From: CAIWTU01 sp035686205
GTDB lineage: Bacteria; Desulfobacterota; Desulfuromonadia; Geobacterales; Geobacteraceae
DNA: 64,000 bases
Reading direction: 5' to 3'
Assembly: GCA_035686205.1 (NCBI GenBank)
Contig: DASRZQ010000043.1
Coordinates: 13,642 to 77,641 of the forward strand
Of the stretch, positions 44,538 through 53,876 are shown in pieces (position 1 is the first letter of the stretch; each line of letters begins with the position of its first letter). The notes under the pieces are model-generated. The model was not told where the DNA came from. It worked only from the letters and a program-made list of their open reading frames with translations, and ran no database searches. The translations under genes were made by a program, and so were the position numbers.

Positions 44538-45599
44538 GTGGCTGACGACAAACATTCAAAAACAGAACAGCCGACAAGCAAAAAACTGAATGAAGCCAGG
44601 AAGAAAGGTTCACCCCCGCAGAGCCGCGACCTGACGTCAACCATAACCCTGCTGGCAGGAATGGTCTCGCTGTATGCGAGCGGCGGCTACATGATGTCCA
44701 TATTGAAGAAAAACAGCCGGTCAGTTCTTTCCAATGCCGGAACTTTTGATTGCAGCCAGTCCGGCATATACATGCTTATGCTGAAACAGGTCTTTAACCT
44801 GGCGGTGATACTCGGTCCGTTCCTGTTTATTATCATGCTTTCCGGAATAATGAGTTCCATCGTCCAGGGAGGGGCTTCCGCGTCCGCCGAGAGGCTCACC
44901 TTGAAACTCGACGGCCTCAGCCCGGCAAACGGTATAAAAAAAATATTCAGGAAAGAATCCATCTTCGAGTCGGTCAAATCGTTCATAAAAATATTCATTG
45001 TCGGTTTTGTCGCATACCACATCATGAAGGATGAGATCGGCAATGTGCTGTTTTTGACCGAAACCGATATACAGGGTCTGATCGAATTCGTCAGCCATAT
45101 ATCCTTCAAGATCGTTCTCCACACGTGCGGAATCCTTCTGGTGCTGGCCCTCCTGGATTATGCCTTCGTAAAATGGCGGTTTATCCAGAACCTGAAGATG
45201 ACCAAACAGGAAGTCAAGGATGAGCACAAGGAATCCGAGGGCGATCCGAAGATCAAGGGAAAAATCAGGCGTCTGCAGATGGAAAAGGCATACAGGCGCC
45301 TGAGACAGATAATTCCGACCGCCGATGTGGTAGTAACAAACCCGACCCACTTTGCGGTTGCCCTCAAATACGACCGCGAAAAGATGGCGGCTCCTTTCGT
45401 CATCGCCAAGGGGGCCGATGACCTGGCCATGAGGATAAAGGTACTGGCAAAGGACAATAACGTAATGCTTGTCGAAAACAGGTTTCTTGCCCGGGAACTG
45501 TATGCCCAGGTCAAGGAAGGGCAGGAAATTCCGGAGTCCCTGTATGTGGCGGTAGCCGAACTCCTTGCGTATGTGTACAGCATAAAGGGAATGGTCTGA
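44538..45599 (+). CDS. flhB: Flagellar biosynthetic protein FlhB
   Basis: Substrate-specificity switch of the exporter. The 353-residue protein has four membrane helices (about 30-200) and a cytoplasmic part with the self-cleavage motif NPTH at N268-H271, then HFAVALKYD. N-terminal KTEQPTSKKLNEARKKG is standard. GTG start. No flhA directly behind it; a repeat-bearing gap and a new promoter follow. Confidence 0.97.
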   Translation: MADDKHSKTEQPTSKKLNEARKKGSPPQSRDLTSTITLLAGMVSLYASGGYMMSILKKNSRSVLSNAGTFDCSQSGIYMLMLKQVFNLAVILGPFLFIIMLSGIMSSIVQGGASASAERLTLKLDGLSPANGIKKIFRKESIFESVKSFIKIFIVGFVAYHIMKDEIGNVLFLTETDIQGLIEFVSHISFKIVLHTCGILLVLALLDYAFVKWRFIQNLKMTKQEVKDEHKESEGDPKIKGKIRRLQMEKAYRRLRQIIPTADVVVTNPTHFAVALKYDREKMAAPFVIAKGADDLAMRIKVLAKDNNVMLVENRFLARELYAQVKEGQEIPESLYVAVAELLAYVYSIKGMV

Positions 45600-45683
45600 C
45601 CGTGCGGCAAAGGCTGGTCTCTTTTGACAAAACCTTGACATGAGACCGTTCAAAATCCTGTCTTTGTACTTGTTTTCATAAAT

Positions 45684-45768
45684 ATGATGTCATCTCGACC
45701 GAAGGGAGAGATCTTAATGCATGCGGCAGAACCTTCAAAATTTCTCTCCATGTACGAAATGACAACAT
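45684..45768. repeat. Palindromic repeat related to the MITE-like family
   Basis: GTCATCTCGACCGAAGGGAGAGATCTT is answered by AATTTCTCTCCATG-TACGAAATGAC in inverted form. The sequence resembles the inner arms of 31696-31826, without the terminal repeats. Confidence 0.6.
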
Positions 45769-45785
45769 TTCTGTATTTCATAGAT

Positions 45786-45822
45786 TCAGGTTTGATCCGC
45801 GTTCATCAGGTTTGATCCGCGT
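45786..45822. repeat. 17-bp direct repeat, 20-bp period
   Basis: TCAGGTTTGATCCGCGT occurs at 45786-45802 and 45806-45822, about 75 bases upstream of the sigma-54 site. It could be a tandem activator site, or plain duplication. Confidence 0.75.
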
Positions 45823-45894
45823 CCTGGCGCTTGTTTCAGGTTTCACCGATTCACTCCTTTGTGTCCCGAGCCTTGCTCCTAGCGACGCATTATG

Positions 45895-45910
45895 TGGCAT
45901 ACCGGTTGCA
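45895..45910 (+). promoter_or_regulatory. Sigma-54 promoter of flhA
   Basis: TGGCAT-N5-TTGCA departs from consensus at one base, with exact GG-N10-GC spacing. It lies 50 bases before the flhA ATG and argues against a start at 45892. Confidence 0.8.
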
Positions 45911-45960
45911 ATTATAGTTACAGTACAAAAATCATACGTAATTATAGCAGGTTACAATCC

Positions 45961-48048
45961 ATGTCCAACTCGGCGGCCGAAACAATCAAGCTCTCATCGA
46001 TCAGGAATAACTCCGACGTCTACATGGCGCTTGTTCTGATCGGTATCCTGGCCCTGATGATAATTCCCCTGCCGTCGTTCATGCTGGACATATTCCTGGC
46101 CGCCAATATTACCGCTGCCCTGGCAATCCTGCTGGTGGGACTTTATACCGTTCAGCCGCTTGATTTCTCCATTTTCCCCTCGGTCCTTCTCGTTACCACG
46201 CTGTTTCGGCTTTCGCTGAATATAGCCTCAACAAGGCTGATCCTGCTGCACGGAAGCGAAGGGGCGGATGCGGCCGGGAGCGTAATCAAGGCATTCGGCC
46301 AGTTTGTCGTCGGCGGCAATTATGTCGTCGGCACGGTAATTTTCCTGATTCTCGTAATCATTAATTTTGTCGTAATCACCAAGGGCGCCGGTCGTGTGGC
46401 CGAGGTGGCCGCAAGGTTCACCCTCGATTCCATGCCGGGAAAACAGATGGCCATAGATGCCGACCTGTCGGCCGGCATAATCACCGAGAAGGAAGCTAAA
46501 GCCCGACGCGCCAAGGTTTCCAGGGAGGCGGATTTCTACGGCTCCATGGACGGCGCCAGCAAATTCGTCAGGGGAGATGCGGTTGCCGCCGTGCTGATCA
46601 CCATGACGAATATTATCGGCGGGTTCGTAATCGGTGTCTGGCAAAAGGGAATGGCGCTGGAGGACGCGCTGGCGAATTATACGCTGCTGACCATAGGCGA
46701 AGGCCTCGTCGCACAGATACCCGCGCTCATCATTTCCACCGCCGCAGGCATCATCGTTACCCGTTCCGCCGACGAGAACAATTTCGGCCACGAACTTACC
46801 GGACAGTTCCTCAGCTATCCAAAGGCGTTTTTTGTGTCATCGGGCGTCCTGTTTGCTTTTGCCCTGATTCCGGGGCTCCCCCATTTCGCTTTCTTCCTGC
46901 TTTCGGGGGTGGCTTTCCTGGCAGGGAGAATGGCCAGGGAAAAAGCCCAGGTTGTCGATGACGGTCAGGTAATTGTCGCGCCCAGGGCGGACGAGGAGGG
47001 GACCGACCAGATAGGGTCGATCCGTCCGCTGGACCTGATGGAGCTGGAGGTGGGTTACGGTCTGGTACCGCTGGTGGATGCCGCCCAGGAAGGGGAACTC
47101 CTGGACAGGATCCGCTCAATCAGGAAAAATGTTGCCCAGAAAATGGGTTTTGTCGTACCGCCCATTCATATCCACGACAACCTGCAGCTTAAGCCCTATG
47201 AATATTCAATCCTGATAAGGGGTGCCAGGGTAGGGGGAGGGGACCTGAACGGACAGCTTCTCGCCATGGATTCCGGCGCCACTTCCGGCCAGATCGAGGG
47301 AACGCGCACCACCGAGCCGGTTTTCGGGCTGCCGGCGCTCTGGATCAAGGAGTCGGAAAAAGAACGGGCGCAGTTGTACGGGTACACGGTTGTTGAGAAC
47401 ACGACAATAATCGCGACGCACATAAGCGAGATAATCAAGAAGTACGGCCATGAACTTGTGGGAAGGCAGGAATTGCAGCAGCTTCTGGACAACCTTTCCG
47501 CGAACTGCCCGAAAGTCGTCGAAGAGCTGGTTCCGTCCCTTCTGAATCTCGGAGCGGTGCTGAAGGTAATAAAAAACCTGTTAAAAGAGAATGTTTCAAT
47601 CCGCGACTTCAGGACCATCCTGGAGGTGCTGGCTGATTACGCGGGCTTATCAAAGGACCCGGACGTGCTGACCGAGTTCGTCCGGCAATCGCTCAGCCGG
47701 AACATTGTCGAACAGCTGAAGGGTGATGACGACACGCTCTCGATAATCTGTTTCGACAGGGAAGTGGAAGAACTCATAGCCGAGTCGGTGCACAATTCGG
47801 ATCAGGGGAGTTACATCGCCATCGAACCCGGTATCGCGCAGCGCCTGTTAAACAATATGCGCAAGGCGATGGAAAATTTTAACCAGGCAGGGGCTCCGCC
47901 GGTTCTCATCTGTTCGCCGTCGATAAGACGCCATGTCAGCAAGTTTATCGAGAGGTTCATTTCGAATCTCGTGGTTCTTTCGCACAACGAGATTCCTTCC
48001 AACATAAAAATTCAATCTTTGGGGGCGGTGAATTCTGATGCTTGTTAA
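45961..48048 (+). CDS. flhA: Flagellar biosynthesis protein FlhA
   Basis: Large export-gate protein. The 695-residue product has eight membrane helices in the first 320 residues, with the FHIPEP-type loop (ARFTLDSMPGKQMAIDADLSAG near 150-170, quoted by ends) and a soluble C-terminal platform domain. I chose ATG 45961, behind GCAGG, because the sigma-54 promoter lies inside the longer frame that starts at 45892. The end overlaps flhF by 11 bases. Confidence 0.96.
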   Translation: MSNSAAETIKLSSIRNNSDVYMALVLIGILALMIIPLPSFMLDIFLAANITAALAILLVGLYTVQPLDFSIFPSVLLVTTLFRLSLNIASTRLILLHGSEGADAAGSVIKAFGQFVVGGNYVVGTVIFLILVIINFVVITKGAGRVAEVAARFTLDSMPGKQMAIDADLSAGIITEKEAKARRAKVSREADFYGSMDGASKFVRGDAVAAVLITMTNIIGGFVIGVWQKGMALEDALANYTLLTIGEGLVAQIPALIISTAAGIIVTRSADENNFGHELTGQFLSYPKAFFVSSGVLFAFALIPGLPHFAFFLLSGVAFLAGRMAREKAQVVDDGQVIVAPRADEEGTDQIGSIRPLDLMELEVGYGLVPLVDAAQEGELLDRIRSIRKNVAQKMGFVVPPIHIHDNLQLKPYEYSILIRGARVGGGDLNGQLLAMDSGATSGQIEGTRTTEPVFGLPALWIKESEKERAQLYGYTVVENTTIIATHISEIIKKYGHELVGRQELQQLLDNLSANCPKVVEELVPSLLNLGAVLKVIKNLLKENVSIRDFRTILEVLADYAGLSKDPDVLTEFVRQSLSRNIVEQLKGDDDTLSIICFDREVEELIAESVHNSDQGSYIAIEPGIAQRLLNNMRKAMENFNQAGAPPVLICSPSIRRHVSKFIERFISNLVVLSHNEIPSNIKIQSLGAVNSDAC

Positions 48049-49378
48049 AACTTTTCAGGCTGCCAGCATGTCGGATGCATTGCAGATGGTAAAGGCGGAA
48101 CTGGGCCCGGAAGCCATGATAATTTCTTCCAGGAAAGAGCGCAGAAGAGGGATCTTCGGGTATTTCCGAAAACCGGTATTTGAAATAACCGCCACGATTG
48201 ACGCCCATCACCGCCAGAAGCGTGCAGCGGACAACCCGTATATCCAGCGTAAAGAAAATGTGGCCAGCACTCGTGAAGAATTCCAGAAATCGATGCTGGA
48301 GCCGCTGGTCCGGGAATTGAGGGAACTGAAGGACCGTGTCGAATCCATGACGACAAGGCAGGACAGAAACCGGGCGGATGGCAGAAATGTTTCCGCAAAT
48401 GTGGAATTTCGACCGGAAAAGGTTGCCGGGGCTGAAGACTTCATCTCCATGAAAAATGGCCGAACTGACATCGAGAAGATCAGGAAGATGCTCATTGATA
48501 CAGTTGAAGCCAAGCGGAAAAACAAACGACCGGAAGAAATATCCGTCAGCGACATTTCCGGTGAAGCCACCGTGGAAGAAAAAGCAGAGGCGGCAAATCC
48601 CTGCCCGATTCACGAAAAGATTACGTGCGAGCTGAAAGATACCGGGCTGGATGCGGAAATATGCGAAAAACTTCTTGCCGCGGCCGGAAGCCTTCCCATA
48701 AAAGACGAATCCGTGTCCAGGGCGGCAATCCTTGAAACGCTCGGCGGCATGATAAGGTGTGCCGGAGCGGTCAGGCTGAAGAAGAACGGCCCGCGCATGA
48801 TCGCGCTGGTCGGACCGACCGGTGTCGGCAAGACCACTACCGTAGCAAAGCTTGCGGCCATGTATGCCCTGAAAAGGAAGGTCAGGGTGGCATTGGTTAC
48901 AACGGACATATTCAGGGCCGGCGCCGTCGAGCAGCTTAAGACATACGCCGGGATACTGCGGGTCCCAATGGAGACCGCATCGACGAAAAAAGAGCTGGAG
49001 AAGGCGCTGGCGGCCCACTCGGACAAGGACATCATCCTGATAGACACGGCGGGCAAAAGCGCGAGGGACTGCGGGAAGATCGAGGAACTGTCGGGGCTGT
49101 TCACGGGTGACTCGGGTATCGAAAAGCATCTCTGCCTGTCAGCGACGACAAGGGACGAGGACCTGCAGGATATCGTCAGCCAGTTCAAAAAATTGACCGT
49201 GCACAGGGTGTTGTTCACCAAACTGGATGAGAGCCGAAGGCTCGGCTGTATTGCAAACATTCCCGTGCGGAATAATATCCCGCTTTCTTACCTGACGAAC
49301 GGGCAGAGAGTCCCGGAGGATATTGAAACGGCCGGCGGTAAAAAAGTTGCTCAGATGGTTCTGAGTGCCTGTGAATAA
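48038..49378 (+). CDS. flhF: Flagellar biosynthesis GTPase FlhF
   Basis: SRP-type GTPase that sets flagellar number and place at the pole. The 446-residue protein has a basic N-terminal B-domain (about 1-190) and the NG domain: G1 GPTGVGKTTTVAKLAA, ALVTTDIFRAGAVEQLKTYA, G3 DTAGKS and G4 TKLDE. The ATG overlaps flhA. The usual partner flhG (fleN, MinD-like) is not found directly downstream; a MITE-like repeat and then fliA are. Confidence 0.95.
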   Translation: MLVKTFQAASMSDALQMVKAELGPEAMIISSRKERRRGIFGYFRKPVFEITATIDAHHRQKRAADNPYIQRKENVASTREEFQKSMLEPLVRELRELKDRVESMTTRQDRNRADGRNVSANVEFRPEKVAGAEDFISMKNGRTDIEKIRKMLIDTVEAKRKNKRPEEISVSDISGEATVEEKAEAANPCPIHEKITCELKDTGLDAEICEKLLAAAGSLPIKDESVSRAAILETLGGMIRCAGAVRLKKNGPRMIALVGPTGVGKTTTVAKLAAMYALKRKVRVALVTTDIFRAGAVEQLKTYAGILRVPMETASTKKELEKALAAHSDKDIILIDTAGKSARDCGKIEELSGLFTGDSGIEKHLCLSATTRDEDLQDIVSQFKKLTVHRVLFTKLDESRRLGCIANIPVRNNIPLSYLTNGQRVPEDIETAGGKKVAQMVLSACE

Positions 49379-49395
49379 AAAGGATAAACTACGTT

Positions 49396-49525
49396 TTATA
49401 CCAATTTGCAATCAAAAAATTTCAAAATATGCCATGTCGAACGAAGAGAGACATCTTTGATAGACGTTTCAAGATTTCTCGCTGGAGCTCGAAATGACAA
49501 TGAATTGAATGCAACTCGGTACTAA
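49396..49525. repeat. MITE-like element, copy 2
   Basis: A second copy of the 31696-31826 element: TTATACCAATTTGC and GCAACTCGGTACTAA are decayed ends; the inner arms (CATGTCGAACGAAGAGAGACATC and TTTCTCGCTGGAGCTCGAAATGACA) agree almost base for base. It occupies the place usually held by flhG. Confidence 0.85.
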
Positions 49526-49561
49526 ACGGATATTGGGGATTTCTCCCGGATCGGAGACAAC

Positions 49562-50311
49562 ATGAACTGTCTTGCCAAGGCATACGCGGAAGAACTGCAG
49601 CGCGGGGCTTACCAGTCACGTGACGAACTCATCATGACCCACCTCCCGCTGGTCAAGTTTATTGTGGGAAGGATATCCGCGAAGCTGCCGACGCACCTGG
49701 ATCAGCAGGATCTGATGGGTGCGGCCGTAATAGGCCTGATAACCGCCGCGGAACGCTTTGATCCGACGCGGGGCATCCAGTTCAAGACTTTCGCCGAAAA
49801 GCGGATCAGGGGAACCATCATGGATGAGCTCCGTTCCCAGGACTGGCTTCCGCGCGGGATCAGGGAGAAATACAAAAAGCTCGAATACGAGTTCAGCCGG
49901 CTTGAGCAAAAGCTGAGAAGAAATCCCAACAGCGAGGAAATCGCACTGGCCATGGGCATGGAACTGGACGAGTATTTCGAGCTGCTTGAAGAAGTTCACG
50001 CCCTTTCATTCGTCAGCCTTGACGAGTTTCTCGAAGACGACGAAGGGACTCCTTTCGGCCTTCTTGATTTCCTTGCCGACGACAGCGCCGAAAACCCGCA
50101 GAACAAGATGATGGCCCAGCAGCTTGTCAAGGCGCTCGGGGACGCTATAGATGCACTGCCGGACAAGGAACGGCTGGTCGTCACCCTCTATTACTACGAA
50201 GAACTGAACCTGAAAGAAATCGGCGAAGTGCTTGACCTGACCGAATCGAGAATATCGCAGCTGCACAGCCAGGCTATCTTGAGACTGCGGACGAAAATGA
50301 AAAACCACTGA
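49562..50311 (+). CDS. fliA: Flagellar sigma factor FliA (sigma-28)
   Basis: Sigma factor for late flagellar genes. The 249-residue protein has region 2 (DLMGAAVIGLITAAERFDP, KTFAEKRIRGTIMDELR), linker and region 4 with a helix-turn-helix (LNLKEIGEVLDLTESRISQ). It is the likely reader of the sigma-28 sites at 23843, 55103 and 59063, and is paired with flgM downstream. A CGGAGA site lies before the ATG. No promoter recognised in front of it. Confidence 0.96.
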   Translation: MNCLAKAYAEELQRGAYQSRDELIMTHLPLVKFIVGRISAKLPTHLDQQDLMGAAVIGLITAAERFDPTRGIQFKTFAEKRIRGTIMDELRSQDWLPRGIREKYKKLEYEFSRLEQKLRRNPNSEEIALAMGMELDEYFELLEEVHALSFVSLDEFLEDDEGTPFGLLDFLADDSAENPQNKMMAQQLVKALGDAIDALPDKERLVVTLYYYEELNLKEIGEVLDLTESRISQLHSQAILRLRTKMKNH

Positions 50312-50382
50312 CCACCCGTCCTGACGGACTCCCTCACCTGATTCCGGAGGGGGCGGAGGGTGGTAAACCAAAGGAGCATTAC

Positions 50383-51123
50383 ATGAACAGCGGAATGTAT
50401 TCGGCCCTTGCCGGTGACATAAATATGCTGGACAAGCTTAATGTAGTCGCCAACAATCTGGCCAATATCAACACTGTCGGGTTCAAGAAAGACAGGATGT
50501 CCTTTGAAAAAGTACTTGATAATGCAGGCAATCCGGCTGGAGGAAGCGGTGTTCTGACGGATGACGCGATAATCGCAAAAGAAAACGTTTATACTGATTA
50601 TACGACAGGTCCGATCAAGCACACCGGGAATGTCTTCCATATGGCCCTGGACGGAGACGGTTTTTTCGCCGTGACTACCCCGCAGGGGACCGCCTACACG
50701 CGACAGGGGAATTTCCAGAGAGACAAGAACGGAAGGCTGACGACCATCGACGGATATGTTGTGCAGGGAAAGGGCGGAGGACCGATTTCCATACCGGGCG
50801 GGAAAATGGATGTCGATAAAGCCGGCAATGTCTTTGTTGACGGGACCAGTGTCGGGTCAATAAACATAGTCGATTTTCAAAAACCCTATCAACTGCAGAA
50901 AGCCGGCAATGCGCTGTTCCTGCCGTCCAACCCGCAGGACGCTCCGCAGCCTGCGCAGAAAGCCTCGGTCCTCCAGGGATACATCGAGGATTCGAACGTA
51001 AGCGCTATCGTGGAAATGACGCAGATCATAGACTGTAACCGCGGGTTCGAAAGCTGCCAGAGAGTCATCAAGAGTTATGACGAAATGGCCGGCAAAGCGA
51101 TTGGGCTGGGAGCACCTGCATAA
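50383..51123 (+). CDS. flgF: Flagellar basal-body rod protein FlgF
   Basis: Proximal rod protein, 246 residues. It has the rod N-terminus (KLNVVANNLANINTVGFKK) and a C-terminus (VSAIVEMTQIIDCNRGFESC) that departs from the usual N-x-N-L-x-x ending. Together with the following flgG it makes the flgF-flgG pair typical of deltaproteobacteria. CAAAGGAG upstream. Confidence 0.92.
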   Translation: MNSGMYSALAGDINMLDKLNVVANNLANINTVGFKKDRMSFEKVLDNAGNPAGGSGVLTDDAIIAKENVYTDYTTGPIKHTGNVFHMALDGDGFFAVTTPQGTAYTRQGNFQRDKNGRLTTIDGYVVQGKGGGPISIPGGKMDVDKAGNVFVDGTSVGSINIVDFQKPYQLQKAGNALFLPSNPQDAPQPAQKASVLQGYIEDSNVSAIVEMTQIIDCNRGFESCQRVIKSYDEMAGKAIGLGAPA

Positions 51124-51144
51124 CAAAGTCGTGTTAAGTTATAC

Positions 51145-51198
51145 GTTTTAGGTGTTATGTGCATGCCTAAAACCTAAATCTTAAAACCTAAAACTACA
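51145..51198. repeat. CCTAAAA-type short repeat
   Basis: TTTTAGGTGTTATGTGCATGCCTAAAA and further CCTAAA units form an inverted and tandem stretch between flgF and flgG. It resembles the GGTTTGTT families in build. Confidence 0.55.
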
Positions 51199-51209
51199 GG
51201 AGAGATAAA

Positions 51210-51995
51210 ATGATCAGGGCATTATGGACGGCTGCATCGGGCATGCAGGCCCAACAACTCAATATCGACGTTATTTCCAACAATCTGGCCAATGTCAATA
51301 CGGCCGGTTTCAAGAAGAGCCGGGCCGATTTCCAGGACCTGATGTACCAGAACCTCAAAACAACAGGCGCCCCGTCAACCAGCTCGACGCAGACTGCGGG
51401 GATACAGGTGGGCCTGGGGGTCACTCCGGCCGCCGTGACGAAGGAGTTTACCCCGGGAAATATAACGCAATCCGGAAATCAGCTGGATCTGGCGATTGAA
51501 GGCGACGGTTTTTTCCAGATACAGATGCCCGACGGCACCACGGCGTATTCCAGGGCCGGGTCTTTTAAAAAAGATGGCCAGGGCCGCATAGTCAACTCGG
51601 ACGGTTATCCGATGATGCCCGAAATCGTCATACCCGCCAATGTCTCCAGTATCACCATAGGCAATGACGGCACCGTGTCAGTCACCCAGGCGGGGCAGAG
51701 CACCCCGACGACCGTCGGCACCATCCAGCTTGCCTCATTTTCCAACCCCGCCGGTTTGACGAGCATGGGGCACAACCTTTATCAAGCCACCGACGCTTCC
51801 GGAAACGCCAATACCGGTACGCCCGGCCAGAATGGACTCGGCACCGTAAGCCAGGGTTTTCTTGAAATGAGCAACGTGAACGTCATGGAAGAAATGGTAA
51901 ACATGATTGTCAGTCAACGGGCATACGAGATTAACTCCAAGGCGGTGCAGGCTGCCGACCAGATGCTGCAGACGACCAACAATATGAAGAGTTAG
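51210..51995 (+). CDS. flgG: Flagellar basal-body rod protein FlgG
   Basis: Distal rod protein. The 261-residue product has MIRALWTAASGMQAQQLNID and the FlgG C-terminal signature LEMSNVNVMEEMVNMIVSQRA (given by ends only, about 222-242). CAGGAGAG precedes the ATG. Length and sequence are very typical. Confidence 0.97.
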   Translation: MIRALWTAASGMQAQQLNIDVISNNLANVNTAGFKKSRADFQDLMYQNLKTTGAPSTSSTQTAGIQVGLGVTPAAVTKEFTPGNITQSGNQLDLAIEGDGFFQIQMPDGTTAYSRAGSFKKDGQGRIVNSDGYPMMPEIVIPANVSSITIGNDGTVSVTQAGQSTPTTVGTIQLASFSNPAGLTSMGHNLYQATDASGNANTGTPGQNGLGTVSQGFLEMSNVNVMEEMVNMIVSQRAYEINSKAVQAADQMLQTTNNMKS

Positions 51996-52088
51996 GTATG
52001 CCGGGCATGAGATGTGGGCCTGTTGACGGTGCAAGTAAAGGCAGTGGAAGATAAAAATTTAAAAAATCAAATGTATAGGGCATAAGAC

Positions 52089-52808
52089 ATGAAGTTATTG
52101 TTTAAGTATATGGCCATAGTTCTGGCAATGACGGTGGTATCCGCCGCTTTTGCCGCTTCCGACAAGTTAATCACTGTAAAGGAAGCGAAAATACGCGAAG
52201 AGATTACCGGTTATATAATGAAATGCACCGAAAACATGGGCATGGATATTAATGTAGCCAATATCGGCTTTACCGGCGACCTTAAGCTTCCACAAGGGGA
52301 AACCTCTTATGAGGTGATTGCGCCGCGCCAATGGGAAGGATGGGGCAGGGCGAATCTTGCGCTGATTATCAGGGTCAACGGCCGGGTGGAAAAGAACCTT
52401 TCGATACCCGTAGAGGTTACGGCGCTGACCGATATGGTGGTGACCGACCGTCCTTTGGAGCGGGGAGAGATAATAGGGCCGTCAGATGTGGTTTTGAGGA
52501 AAAGGGACATTGCCGGTTCGCCCGGCAAGATCTGCCGCGACCTTTCAGAGGTTGTCGGTAAAAGGGTAAAGGTCGCGATGCGCGGCAATTCGACGGTGCG
52601 CAGCGATTACCTGGAGAGGGTCCCGCTGATTAAGAGCGGTCAGATGGTTACCATAATCGCCGAAAATGACGTGATGAGAATAACGGCGGTGGGAAAAGCC
52701 AGGAATTCCGGCGCCGAAGGCGATCTCATAATGGTTCAGAACATGAGTTCCCTGAAGGATATTCCCGCCAGGGTGGTTGACGGCAATTCGGTGAAGGTGG
52801 ATTTTTAG
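52089..52808 (+). CDS. flgA: Flagellar P-ring chaperone FlgA
   Basis: Periplasmic factor for P-ring assembly. The 239-residue product has a signal ending in AFA near residue 23 and the C-terminal SAF domain with DRPLERGEIIGPSDVVLRK and MVQNMSSLKDIPARV. ATG behind GCATAAG, a weak site. Placed between flgG and flgH, usual in this lineage. Confidence 0.94.
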   Translation: MKLLFKYMAIVLAMTVVSAAFAASDKLITVKEAKIREEITGYIMKCTENMGMDINVANIGFTGDLKLPQGETSYEVIAPRQWEGWGRANLALIIRVNGRVEKNLSIPVEVTALTDMVVTDRPLERGEIIGPSDVVLRKRDIAGSPGKICRDLSEVVGKRVKVAMRGNSTVRSDYLERVPLIKSGQMVTIIAENDVMRITAVGKARNSGAEGDLIMVQNMSSLKDIPARVVDGNSVKVDF

Positions 52809-52824
52809 GCGGATAGAACGTTAT

Positions 52825-52976
52825 TTCGTTAGTTGGTTAGTTAGTTGGTTAGTTAGTTGGTTGATTGTTAATGATAGGGAAATAAACTCAAATTCCAAAA
52901 ACTCAACCCAATTAACCAGTGAACCAACAAACTAATAAACCAACTAACCAACTAACCGATTAACCAACAAACCGAT
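52825..52976. repeat. GGTTTGTT-type inverted tandem repeat, copy 2
   Basis: Left arm of TTAGTTGG-type units (52828-52868), a 33-base middle, and a right arm of AACCAACT/AACCAACA units (52902-52975). It fills the gap between flgA and flgH. Confidence 0.85.
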
Positions 52977-52990
52977 TCAAAGGTAATGCC

Positions 52991-53659
52991 ATGCTGCGAA
53001 TAATATCAATACTTGCATTTCTGCTTCTGACCGGATGTACAATTACCCGCGAGGGAGCACCGGTCCGGCCGCCGGATATGTCGATTGAAGCGCCCGTGCC
53101 CGACTATGGAAACGGTTCAATCTGGCAGGCGTCTTCGTGCGACCTTACCTCAGATTTCAAAGCCAGGAAAAAGGGTGACACGCTGACCGTGGTGATTTCC
53201 GAACAGGCAAGCGCCAGCAAGGAAGCAACCACCGGTACGAAGAGAAACGCGAGCGCGTCGGCGGGGATTCCGAATTTCCTGGGCCTGGAGAACACCTTCA
53301 TAAAAAACTGGATGGACCTGAGCAAACTGATCAACGCCAGTACCGGGACCCAGTATGACGGCAGCGGATCGACTACCAGGAAGGAAAACCTGAACGCCAC
53401 CATAACTACAAGGGTTACCGATGTTCTGCCGAACGGCAACCTTCGCATTGCCGGCACGCGAAGCGTAAAGGTCAACAATGAAGACATGATAATTCTGCTT
53501 GAAGGGATGGTCAGGTCCAAAGATATAAGCGCCGATAATACCGTGAGCTCAAGCTATATAGCGGATGCCAGGATCTCATATACCGGCAAAGGGGTGGTAA
53601 GCGACAGGCAGAGCCCGGGCTGGCTGCTGAATATAGTCGACAAGGTCTGGCCGTTCTAG
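52991..53659 (+). CDS. flgH: Flagellar L-ring protein FlgH
   Basis: Outer-membrane lipoprotein ring. The 222-residue product has the lipobox LTGC at about residue 16 and the FlgH core with KKGDTLTVVISEQASA and NGNLRIAGTRSVKVNNE. Presence shows an outer membrane. Confidence 0.95.
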   Translation: MLRIISILAFLLLTGCTITREGAPVRPPDMSIEAPVPDYGNGSIWQASSCDLTSDFKARKKGDTLTVVISEQASASKEATTGTKRNASASAGIPNFLGLENTFIKNWMDLSKLINASTGTQYDGSGSTTRKENLNATITTRVTDVLPNGNLRIAGTRSVKVNNEDMIILLEGMVRSKDISADNTVSSSYIADARISYTGKGVVSDRQSPGWLLNIVDKVWPF

Positions 53660-53710
53660 AATTTGATAAGTCCAATATGACCTACGGGACCTATAATCCT
53701 AGAAAAAGCA

Positions 53711-53849
53711 GTCTCTCGCAAAGACGCTAAGGAAGCGAAGTAAAATCAGGAAGTTATAAAGGCGAACGAATTACCCAAATGGTTATATTCATTATCTTTA
53801 CAACCAGATGAATTTCTTGGCGATCTGTGCGCCTTTGCGCGAGCAAATG
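53711..53849. repeat. CTCGCAAAGACGC-type inverted repeat
   Basis: Left CTCGCAAAGACGC and right GCGCCTTTGCGCGAG arms, about 110 bases apart, with further complementary CTAAGGAAGCG against TTCTTGGCG. It lies between flgH and flgI. A piece of similar sequence is at 26439-26462. Confidence 0.65.
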
Positions 53850-53876
53850 CCGTCTAGGATAATTGTTGAGGATATC

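Larger units (their letters stand above)
45600..45960. other. Intergenic stretch between flhB and flhA
   Basis: About 360 bases with no credible gene. It holds a palindromic repeat remnant, a 20-bp-period direct repeat and the sigma-54 promoter of flhA. Confidence 0.6.

Noticed and set aside
44721..45653. 310-residue minus-strand frame
   Set aside because: Antisense to flhB; His/Gln-rich composition typical of a shadow frame.
45892..45960. Longer flhA start at 45892
   Set aside because: It would place the sigma-54 promoter inside the coding region, and the extra residues do not resemble FlhA.
47957..49129. 390-residue minus-strand frame
   Set aside because: Antisense to flhA-flhF, which are clearly coding.
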